A DNA stretch of 64,000 bases from Halobacteriales archaeon QS_1_68_17 (lineage in GTDB: Archaea; Halobacteriota; Halobacteria; Halobacteriales; Haloarculaceae). Shown here piece after piece: positions 49,116-57,076 of this stretch. The stretch is taken from NCBI GenBank assembly GCA_003021105.1, contig PXRG01000005.1:1-64000 (forward strand), written 5' to 3'. A program made the position numbers and the translations under genes. The notes beneath the pieces were generated by a model that did not search any database, was not told the DNA's origin, and saw only the letters and a list, made by a program, of their open reading frames with translations. Within the stretch, counting starts at the first letter, position 1; the number at the start of each line of letters is the position of its first letter.

Positions 49116-50255
49116 CTATCGGTTTCCGGCCGGCGTCCCCTGGCTCCTGCCGTCGACGGGGACGCCGGGACCGACTGATCCCGACCCGCCCTTACTTCCC
49201 GACTGTCCCGGGTCGTCCTTCGGCGGACCGTCGCCGCCGCCTGACGGCGGCCCGGACCCTTCATCCGACTGTCCCGGCCCGCCGGACTTTCCTGAATCGC
49301 CGGGTTTCCCGGCCGACCCGTCGCCGGGCCCGCCGTCGCTGTTGCCGGGTCCAGCGTCGCCGTTTCCGGCTCCATCGCCGCTGTTGCCGGGTTCGCCGCT
49401 ATTGCCGGCCCCGTCGCCGTTCCCGTCGGCTTCCGGCCCGGCGTTCCCGTCTCCGGGCGGCCCATCGCCGGGCGGCCCATCACCGGACGGTCCATCGCTG
49501 GACGTTCCATCGCCGGGCGGACCGTCTCCCGGTGGTCCATCGCTGGACGGTCCATCGCCGGGCGGACCGTCTCCGAGACCGGACGCGTCCGGCGGCCCGT
49601 TTCCGGTGCCGTTACCCGCCCGGTCGGGCGGCCCGGTGCTCCCGTTGCCCGGGCCGTCGCCAGCGAGTCCGGGGGGACCCTGGCCGGACTTGCCGGAGGT
49701 CTTTGCGATGGCCTCGACCGGCTTCCCCATCTCCGGGACGGTGACGTTGGCGACCTGCCGGTCTATCCCGTCGAGAGCCGAGGTGTTCGCGCCGACGGAC
49801 CGGGCTACCGTCCGCGTCTCGTTGACGGTCGCACGGAGCGCCGCCTTCTGTCCGGCGAGCCGCGCGGCCCGGGCGGTGTAGCCGACGTCCCCCGCCGAGA
49901 CCGAGCTGTTCCGGCGTGCGGCGGCGAGCGCCCCGCTCCGGTTCCGGAGCGTCGCAGCCCGTCGTTCGAGCGCCGCTGTCCGCCGGGCGAGCAGCTCCTC
50001 GCGCTCCTCGTCGCTGGCGTTCCGCAACGCCGCGGCCCACATACCGGTGTCGACTGACGCGCCCGTTTCGGCCACGCTCAACTGCATGAACGAGGTGACC
50101 TGTGCGCCCAGCGTGGCGTTGCTCGCGGTCGACGCGGAGACGGTGCTGTTGTTGACACCGCTTTGCGTGCCGTCCGCCGCGGCGGCGGTCCCCCCAACGA
50201 GTGCGACCCCGACCGCGACTAGTATCGACGCCAGCGCGACCTGACGGAGGTGCAT
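49116..50255 (-). CDS. Secreted protein with helical N-terminal domain and Gly/Asp/Pro-rich repeat C-terminus
   Basis: Signal peptide MHLRQVALASILVAVGVALVGGTAAAADG; GDGPPGDGPSSDGPPGDG repeats. Confidence 0.8.
   Translation of the reverse strand: MHLRQVALASILVAVGVALVGGTAAAADGTQSGVNNSTVSASTASNATLGAQVTSFMQLSVAETGASVDTGMWAAALRNASDEEREELLARRTAALERRAATLRNRSGALAAARRNSSVSAGDVGYTARAARLAGQKAALRATVNETRTVARSVGANTSALDGIDRQVANVTVPEMGKPVEAIAKTSGKSGQGPPGLAGDGPGNGSTGPPDRAGNGTGNGPPDASGLGDGPPGDGPSSDGPPGDGPPGDGTSSDGPSGDGPPGDGPPGDGNAGPEADGNGDGAGNSGEPGNSGDGAGNGDAGPGNSDGGPGDGSAGKPGDSGKSGGPGQSDEGSGPPSGGGDGPPKDDPGQSGSKGGSGSVGPGVPVDGRSQGTPAGNR
49440..49580. repeat. Degenerate 15-bp-period repeat encoding (S/P)-G/S-D-G-P units
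   Basis: ccgggcggcccatcg / ctggacggtccatcg variants in tandem. Confidence 0.85.
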
Positions 50256-50351
50256 CCGGACAGTTTGTAACCGCGTCCCACGTAAAAAAACGAACATCTG
50301 TTTTTGACAGTTCACGTCGCCGAAAAACTTGCTTACGACGGTCGAGAGAGT

Positions 50352-51023
50352 TTATCCGGCGCTCTCGTCGCCCGAGGTTTCGAACGCGTGCCGAGCCAGT
50401 GCAACGGTCAAGAGCGAGAGCGCGACCGACGCGACGGCCAGCGTCGCGCCCGGTTCGTACCGGAGCGGCGGGTGGTAGCCCAGGCCGTAGTCGAGCAGGT
50501 CGTTGAGCAACAGCAAACCGAGCGCCAGCGCCAGCGCCCCGCGGGTAGTTCGCCCGTAGTGGGGGATCAGGTACGCTTCCAGGACGAACCCCAGGTGCGT
50601 GAGGAGGATACCGAAGTACCCCCAGGGATCCGGGAAGTACGCGCCTACCCGGAGGTTGAGCGCCACGGCCGTCCAGAGGCCGAACTTCACGAGCCACGCG
50701 AACGCGAGCGTGTGCAGGTACGCGAGCACGCGGTTGTGCGGGACCGCCGAGAGCGGCCGACCGAGCAGCGGCAGCAGGGTCGCCAGCGACAGCGCCATCA
50801 AAAACACCGCGGCCGGCGAGTCGGCGTACAGCGGCCAGAGGAACGTCGAGACGTCGGGGAGCGTCCCCACGTAGTAGCGGACGCCCACGAGCACCGCCGC
50901 CACGTTGGCGAACAGCAACCACGTCAGCGACGGCGCGTTGCCGAGGTAGTACTCGGCGTACCGCCGCGGAATCACCGGTCGGGACCGCGGGTCCATGCCT
51001 GCCACGCGGGGCGGGCGGGACAT
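50352..51023 (-). CDS. DUF1405-like integral membrane protein
   Basis: RYYVGTLPDVSTFLWPLYADSPAAVFLMALSL; FAWLVKFGLWTAVAL. Confidence 0.85.
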   Translation of the reverse strand: MSRPPRVAGMDPRSRPVIPRRYAEYYLGNAPSLTWLLFANVAAVLVGVRYYVGTLPDVSTFLWPLYADSPAAVFLMALSLATLLPLLGRPLSAVPHNRVLAYLHTLAFAWLVKFGLWTAVALNLRVGAYFPDPWGYFGILLTHLGFVLEAYLIPHYGRTTRGALALALGLLLLNDLLDYGLGYHPPLRYEPGATLAVASVALSLLTVALARHAFETSGDESAG

Positions 51024-51117
51024 AGCGGTGTCGACTCTTCCCGGTCGAGTTGCGGGTCGGCATAAACCCACCGGGGAAAACTTTTAGCCGGCCGTGTGAT
51101 ACTCGTGACCGTGTAGC

Positions 51118-51525
51118 ATGTTCGAACCGTTCTCGGGCGGCTACTACGTCGGTGAACTGTACGTCGAGTCACGGCGGCGCGACGGGGCGGCGGTCAGCGG
51201 CGCGGACTACGAGACCATGCGGGAGTTCCTCTACGGGGTCGACGACCGGCCCGCGGACGGCCCGGTCGTCGTCCGGCTCGAACAGCAACACTTCGCGGTC
51301 GGCGGGGAGGACGGACTCCCGGACAATACCCTGGTCGTCCCCGAACAGCGCACCGACGTATCGGCAGACGGCGAGCGGCGCGGGGTGCTCGTCGCCAAGG
51401 CCGACCGGGCCCAACAACTGCTCAAGTTCACGGCCGACGCCGAACCCTCGGGCGTCCGGCGGGAGTCGGGTGCGTTCGTGCCGGACGCGCTCGGCCGGTT
51501 CCCGGGCCCCGACGCGTCACAGTAG
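51118..51525 (+). CDS. Conserved haloarchaeal hypothetical protein
   Basis: MFEPFSGGYYVGELYVE...LEQQHFAVGGEDGLPDNTLVVPE. Confidence 0.7.
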   Translation: MFEPFSGGYYVGELYVESRRRDGAAVSGADYETMREFLYGVDDRPADGPVVVRLEQQHFAVGGEDGLPDNTLVVPEQRTDVSADGERRGVLVAKADRAQQLLKFTADAEPSGVRRESGAFVPDALGRFPGPDASQ

Positions 51526-52140
51526 CGCGGCCCGGCAGAGCCGCGCGTTGAACTTTTTGCCGTCCCCGCCGTCGAGTGACACCCCCGACTTCCGCGCGGC
51601 GGCCACCACGTCGGCGGGCTCGGGCGAGCCGTCGAGCGACCCGAGAATCGACGCCAGCAGCCCCGTCACGACCGGCGCGGTGAAACTCGTCCCCGGGACG
51701 AGAAACGGGCCGCGGTCGTCGCTCGTCGGGTAGTGGACCCGCTCCGACTGGTCGTCCTCGACGTTCCCCGCCGCAGCGACGACCGTCAGGCCGCGCTCGG
51801 CCTCCATCCGGACCGCCCTGCGGACGCGATACCCCCGCCCTCGGTCGGGAATCCCGCGGAGACGTTCAGCAGGTCGACCCCGTCGTCGGACGCGTCTTCG
51901 ATCGGTTCGAGCAGGTCCGTCCCGTACTTCTGTTCGCCGCCCAGGAACTGGTAGAACCGGAACGTCGCCCCGCGCGCGAACGGCGAGTGCGCCCCGAAGA
52001 CCTACGTTCCGTGGTCGATCTGGTCCCGCCCGGTCGCGCCGGTGTACTCCCGCGGATCGCGGATCTCGTAGCGGTCGGCGACCGCCGTCGGGAATGGCGG
52101 TTCCACAACATACAAGCGGCGTGCAGCCAGGCACAGAACC
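51517..52140 (-). pseudogene. Subtilisin-like (S8) peptidase remnant: in-frame TAG after HGT plus a frameshift
   Basis: YTGATGRDQIDHGT-TAG-VFGAHSPFARGATFRFYQFLGGEQKYG... then frameshift to TVVAAAGN...PGTSFTAPVVTGLLA. Confidence 0.65.
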
Positions 52141-53037
52141 ATGCTGGACGAGTTGCTCGGGCGGGCGGCGCTGAAAGACCGGATCGCGGACCTCGAGGAG
52201 GAAACGCGCCACCTCCAGCGGGAACTGGAGGCCGAACGCGAGCGCCGCGCCGACGCGGTCACCGCCCGCCAGGAGGCCCAGGAGCGGGCCAACCGCCTCG
52301 AAGACCGGATCGCCGACCTGGAGGGGCGGGTCGAGCGCCGGACCGAAAGCGGGGGCCGGTCCGCGGAGTACCGCCGGACCGAAACGGCCAGCGTGGACCG
52401 CGTCGACGAGGTACTCGACCGGCTCGGATCGGTCTCGACCGGGCCGGAGGGGGCGCTCACCGCCTACGTCGCCGCCGGCACCGATCTCCCCGGGACCGTC
52501 CGCGAGGCGTTCGGCGACCGCGCGCCGCTGGTCGCGCGGGCGGCCCCCTGTCTGGCCCTGACCGACGACGCCGGCCTCGTGAGCGCCGCGCTCTCGGTCC
52601 CGGTGCCGCCGGAGCCGTTCGTCGAGTGGGGCGACGGCTTCGCCATAGAGCGGTCGTGGTTCCGGCCGACCGGCGCGTTTACGCTGGCCCTAGTCCGGTC
52701 GGACCTGTTCGCGATGGGCGAGTACGAGGACCGTACCAGGACCGCCTTCTACGGGTTCCGGGGCGACCTGGCGGAGAACCACTCGAAGGGCGGCTTCTCC
52801 CAGTCCCGGTTCGAGCGGCTGCGGGACGAACAGGTCGACGACCACGTCGAGCGGTGTCTGGCGGCCGTCCGGGAGCGGGACACCGACCGGCTGTACGTCG
52901 TCGGCGAGCACAGCCTCCTCGACTCCTTCGCGGACGTGGCCGACGCGACCGCGACCGTCGACGCCACCGGCGATCCCGAGGGGGCGCTGGCCGACGCGGT
53001 CTACGAGTTCTGGTCGGTGCGGGTGCGGGCGATCTGA
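52141..53037 (+). CDS. Vms1/VLRF1-like release-factor-family protein with N-terminal coiled coil
   Basis: RTAFYGFRGDLAENHSKGGFSQSRFERLRDEQVDDHVERC; N-terminal heptad-like ELEAERERRADAV. Confidence 0.7.
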   Translation: MLDELLGRAALKDRIADLEEETRHLQRELEAERERRADAVTARQEAQERANRLEDRIADLEGRVERRTESGGRSAEYRRTETASVDRVDEVLDRLGSVSTGPEGALTAYVAAGTDLPGTVREAFGDRAPLVARAAPCLALTDDAGLVSAALSVPVPPEPFVEWGDGFAIERSWFRPTGAFTLALVRSDLFAMGEYEDRTRTAFYGFRGDLAENHSKGGFSQSRFERLRDEQVDDHVERCLAAVRERDTDRLYVVGEHSLLDSFADVADATATVDATGDPEGALADAVYEFWSVRVRAI

Positions 53038-53106
53038 GTGCCCTCGTCCGGTCCCGGGGGGTCGAGGGGCTCCCGTCCCGTTCCGGTAGGCATTTCGACG
53101 TCTGAT

Positions 53107-53213
53107 AGTGATTGTTGCGATTATTTTCGCGACCACGTCACGTGAACGGTTGGTTCGCGGGCTGAAGCCCACGAATTGTGACTCCTCGGCGGTAAAGAGT
53201 CGCAACAATCACT
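53107..53213. repeat. 107-bp MITE-like element with 14-bp perfect terminal inverted repeats
   Basis: AGTGATTGTTGCGA (53107-53120) / TCGCAACAATCACT (53200-53213). Confidence 0.75.
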
Positions 53214-53217
53214 GTGA

Positions 53218-53803
53218 CACGGCAGCCCTACCGATAGACGCGCGGGTACGAGCGCACGCCTCCCAGCACGAGGCCAGCCGATCGCTGTTCGGCACGGCCC
53301 GTGGGCGAGTGCTGGACGTGGCGTGTGGACTGGGTCTCAACCGCCTGTACCTCCCCGAGACGGTCGAGTACGTCGGCGTCGACGTCAGCCCGGCGATGCT
53401 GGCGAGAGCCGAACGGCGGTTCGAGGGTCTCGAACGCGGCGACACGCTCCGCGAGATGGACGCCCAGGACCTCGCGTTCCCCGACGACAGCTTCGATACG
53501 GTGATCTCGTCGCTCTCGACCTGCACCGTCCCCGATCCGGTGGCCGCGCTCCGCGAGATGGCGCGGGTCTGCCGGCCGGACGGCCGGATACTGCTCGTCG
53601 AGCACGGCCGGAGCGACGTCGGTGCGATCGCCCGGTTCCAGGACTGGCGTGCCGACGCCCACTACCGGGCAGAGGGGTGGCGGTGGAACCAGGAGCCGCT
53701 CGAACTCGTCGACCGTGCGGGGCTGTCCGTTCGCGGGATCACGACGGGCCTGCTCGGGATCGTGACCGCCATCGAGGCGACTCCTCCGGGAGGGGACGGA
53801 TAG
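53218..53803 (+). CDS. Class I SAM-dependent methyltransferase, possibly 5'-truncated
   Basis: GRVLDVACGLGLNRLYLPETVEYVGVDVSPAMLARA...DAQDLAFPDDSFDTVISSLSTCTVPDP; no clear native start upstream. Confidence 0.7.
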
Positions 53804-53877
53804 CGGGCGTCGGCCCGGCAGACTGGCTGCCCGTCCGGATCAAAGAGTTAAGCACGTCCCGGTTGTGACTTCGAGAC

Positions 53878-54888
53878 ATGCGCGTAGCCATTCTGGCCCA
53901 CGGGAAGTTCCCGGACGACGCCAAGACGGCCGTCGGCATCCTCCAGTACGGCGAGCACGACGTAGCGGCCGTCCTCGACCGCGACCGGCCGGGCGAGCGG
54001 GTTTGCGACTTCCTGCCGGACGTCCAGGATGCCCCCATCGCGGGGACCATCGACGACGTCGAGGGGCCGCTCGACGCGCTGATCGTCGGCATCGCGCCAA
54101 TCGGCGGCGGGTTCGACGAGACCTGGCGGCCCGACGTCGTCGGCGCGCTCGAACGCGGCTGTGACGTCATCGCCGGTCTCCACTACTTCCTCGCGGACGA
54201 CGAGGAGTTCCGGGCGCTGGCCGACGAGCACGGCTGCGAACTCCGGGACGTGCGCCGGCCGCCGCCGGATCTGACGGTCGCCGCGGGCACCGCCCGCGAG
54301 GTCGACGCCGAGGTGGTGCTGACGGTCGGGACCGACTGCTCGACCGGCAAGATGACCGCGACGATGGAACTGGTCGAGGCCGCCCGCGACCGCGGGTGGG
54401 ACGCGGGGTTCGTCCCGACGGGCCAGACCGGCGCGATGATCGCCGGCGGCGGCATCGTCGTCGACCGGACGATCAGCGACTTCACCGCCGGCGCGGTCGA
54501 GCGGATGGTCACCGAGCGCGGGGACCGCGACTACCTCTTCGTCGAGGGCCAGGGCGCGATTACCCACCCGGCCTACTCGGCGGTGACCTGTGGCATCCTC
54601 CACGGCGCGATGCCCGACGCGCTGGTGCTGTGCCACGAGGCCGGCCGCGACGCGATCCACGGCTACGAGTCGTTCCCGATCCCGCACCCCTCGACGCACG
54701 TCGCCCTCTACGAGGACCTGGCCGCGCCGGTCCGCGGGACCGAGGTGGTCGCCGGCGCGCTCAACACCCGGCACGTCGACGACGAGGCCGCGGCCCGCGA
54801 GGCGGTCGCGGACTTCGGCGACGCGATCGACGCGCCGGCGACCGACCCCGTCCGGTTCGACGTCGGGGAGGTGCTCGACGCGCTGTGA
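53878..54888 (+). CDS. DUF1611 family protein (DgcN-like)
   Basis: TVGTDCSTGKMTATMELVEAARDRGWDAGFVPTGQTGAMIAGGGIVVDRTISDFTAGAVE. Confidence 0.85.
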   Translation: MRVAILAHGKFPDDAKTAVGILQYGEHDVAAVLDRDRPGERVCDFLPDVQDAPIAGTIDDVEGPLDALIVGIAPIGGGFDETWRPDVVGALERGCDVIAGLHYFLADDEEFRALADEHGCELRDVRRPPPDLTVAAGTAREVDAEVVLTVGTDCSTGKMTATMELVEAARDRGWDAGFVPTGQTGAMIAGGGIVVDRTISDFTAGAVERMVTERGDRDYLFVEGQGAITHPAYSAVTCGILHGAMPDALVLCHEAGRDAIHGYESFPIPHPSTHVALYEDLAAPVRGTEVVAGALNTRHVDDEAAAREAVADFGDAIDAPATDPVRFDVGEVLDAL

Positions 54889-55928
54889 CGCTCGCCGCCG
54901 ACTTCGAGCGGGTGGAGCTCCCGCTCGAACACGACTTCACGATCGCCAGAGGGACCCAGTCGACTGCCGAGAACGTTCTCGTCCGGATCACCGACGACCG
55001 GGGCCGGACGGGCGTCGGCGCGGCCGCTCCCTCCGGGCGGTACGGCGAGACGCCGGCGACGGTGACGGCGGTCCTGCCGGACCTGCTGGCGGCCGTCGAG
55101 TCCGTCGGCGACCCGCTGGCACTCCAGCGGATCGAGCGCGAGATGGCCGACCTGGTCGCGGGCAACGGCGCGGCCCGGTGTGCCGTCGACGTCGCGCTCC
55201 ACGACCTCGCGGCGACGCAACTCGACTTGCCCCTCTACCGGTATCTCGGCCTCGACCCGGAGCGGTCGGTCACCACCTCCTTTACAGTCGGCCTCGACGA
55301 CACCGAACGGATGCGCGAGAAGGCCGCGGCAGCCGCCGACGCGGGCTACCCGATCCTGAAGGTGAAACTCGGGACGGACCGCGACCGGGAGGTGGTCGCG
55401 GCGGTCCGGGAGGCCGCGCCGGACGCGACCCTCCGGGTCGACGCCAACGAGGCCTGGACGCCCCGGGAAGCCGTCACGAAGACCCGGTGGCTGGCCGAGG
55501 CGGGCGTCGAGTTCGTCGAACAGCCGGTCCCGGCCGACGACCCCGACGGCCTGGCGTTCGTCCGCGAGCGGGGCGACCTCCCGGTCGCGGCCGACGAGTC
55601 CTGCGTGACCCTCGCGGACGTGCCACAGGTCGCCGGCACCGCCGACATCGCCACCATCAAACTCACGAAGGCCGGCGGACTCCGGGAGACGGTCCGGATG
55701 ATTCACGCCGCGCGCGCCCACGGGCTGGCGGTGATGCTCGGCTGCATGATCGCCAGCGACGCCCTCATGGCCGCGGGCGCTCACCTCGCGCCGCTTTTGG
55801 ACTACGCGGACCTCGACGGGTCGCTCCTGCTGGCCGACGACCCCTACGAGGGCGTGCCGATGCCCGACGGCCGGATCGAACTGGCCGCGCTCGACCGGCC
55901 GGGGACCGGCGCACGCCCGGCCGACTAG
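54885..55928 (+). CDS. Enolase-superfamily dipeptide/N-acyl amino acid epimerase (DgcA-like)
   Basis: GTG start overlapping upstream TGA; AVDVALHDLAATQLDLPLYRYLG; ILKVKLG; LRVDANEAW; FVEQPVP; ADESC; KAGGLRET. Confidence 0.88.
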   Translation: MTLAADFERVELPLEHDFTIARGTQSTAENVLVRITDDRGRTGVGAAAPSGRYGETPATVTAVLPDLLAAVESVGDPLALQRIEREMADLVAGNGAARCAVDVALHDLAATQLDLPLYRYLGLDPERSVTTSFTVGLDDTERMREKAAAAADAGYPILKVKLGTDRDREVVAAVREAAPDATLRVDANEAWTPREAVTKTRWLAEAGVEFVEQPVPADDPDGLAFVRERGDLPVAADESCVTLADVPQVAGTADIATIKLTKAGGLRETVRMIHAARAHGLAVMLGCMIASDALMAAGAHLAPLLDYADLDGSLLLADDPYEGVPMPDGRIELAALDRPGTGARPAD

Positions 55929-56140
55929 GTCGGCGATCCCTCCTCCGTCCCGGCTGCCCCCCCGCCAGCGGTCCGCTCTCTGATCCGGCCGATCACCTCG
56001 TAGGGAAAGAAGTCCCGCCCGCCCTCGCGGGTTACCCGGACACCGGAATCGTAGAACTCGACGCTGTCGGTCCGGAGCGGGGGGTCGATGCCCGCGACGC
56101 GGTCGCGGAAGTAGACGACGTAGCGTTCGTCCGTGCCCAT
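55925..56140 (-). CDS. Hypothetical protein
   Basis: MGTDERYVVYFRDRVAGIDPPLRTDSVEFYDSGVRVTREGGRDFFPYEVIGRI. Confidence 0.55.
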   Translation of the reverse strand: MGTDERYVVYFRDRVAGIDPPLRTDSVEFYDSGVRVTREGGRDFFPYEVIGRIRERTAGGGAAGTEEGSPT

Positions 56141-56239
56141 TGCGAACACCGTCCCGACATACGGCGGCGCGGCTCTTGTCCGCGCGGTCGCTCTCCGGGT
56201 GGGCCAGCCGCGTGCCGCGGGGCGTGACCCCAGGGCAGG

Positions 56240-57049
56240 TCAGTCCTCCGGCCACTCATCGGCCGCGAGGGCGTCGCCGTCGAGGAAGGCGTCGATGCCC
56301 GCGCGGGCGTCCGCGGTCGCACACAGGGCCGCGAACTGCTCGTTGGAGTACTCGAGCGCCTCGCCGTAGTCGCGTTCGGTCATCTCGTAGAACGCCCGCT
56401 TGCCCATCCCGACGGCGACGGGGCTCTTGGCGGCGATGGTCTCCGCGAGGTCGACGGCGGCGTCGACGTGCTCGCCGGCGGGGACGACGCGGTTCACCAG
56501 CCCCCAGTCGGCCGCCGTCTCCGCGTCGATCAGGTCGCCCGTCAGGAGCAGTTCGAGCGCGCGCTTCCGGGGCAGCGAGTGCATCAGCGGGACGGCCGGT
56601 CCCATACAGAACAGCCCCACCTTCGGCGCGGTCGCCCCGAACTTCGTCCCCGCGGCGGCCACCGCGAGGTCGCAGGCGGCGACCAGCCCGATCCCGTTGG
56701 CGGCGGCGTGGCCGTGGGCGGCGGCGATCACGGGCGTCTCCATCTCCGTGACCGTGTGGAACGGCTCCTCCATGCGGGTAACCCACGCCTCGTAGTCGGC
56801 CTCGGCGTCGTGGTCGGCGTGTTCCGAGAGGTCGATGCCGGCCGAGAAGGCGTCGCCCGCGCCGTCGACGACGACCGCCCGCACACCGTCGGTGGCGTCG
56901 AGTTCCCGGAGCGCGGCGTCCAGTTCCTCGGCGAGGCGCGTGCTGAAGGTGTTCATCGCCTCCGGGCGGGCGAGCGTGATCCGGCCCACGTACCCCTCGC
57001 GCCCGAGTTCGACCGTTTCGTACTCACGACTGGCTGGATCGGCAGTCAT
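56240..57049 (-). CDS. Enoyl-CoA hydratase/isomerase family protein
   Basis: GRITLARPEAMNTFS; GAGDAFSAGIDLSEHAD; AAAHGHAAANGIGLVAACDLAVAA. Confidence 0.93.
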   Translation of the reverse strand: MTADPASREYETVELGREGYVGRITLARPEAMNTFSTRLAEELDAALRELDATDGVRAVVVDGAGDAFSAGIDLSEHADHDAEADYEAWVTRMEEPFHTVTEMETPVIAAAHGHAAANGIGLVAACDLAVAAAGTKFGATAPKVGLFCMGPAVPLMHSLPRKRALELLLTGDLIDAETAADWGLVNRVVPAGEHVDAAVDLAETIAAKSPVAVGMGKRAFYEMTERDYGEALEYSNEQFAALCATADARAGIDAFLDGDALAADEWPED

Positions 57050-57076
57050 GTCGCGTAGCTATTCCGGTGCCCGGTA

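Noticed and set aside
49440-49580. Possible CRISPR or minisatellite
   Set aside because: Short 15-bp period coding repeat in a Gly/Pro/Asp-rich secreted protein, no spacers.
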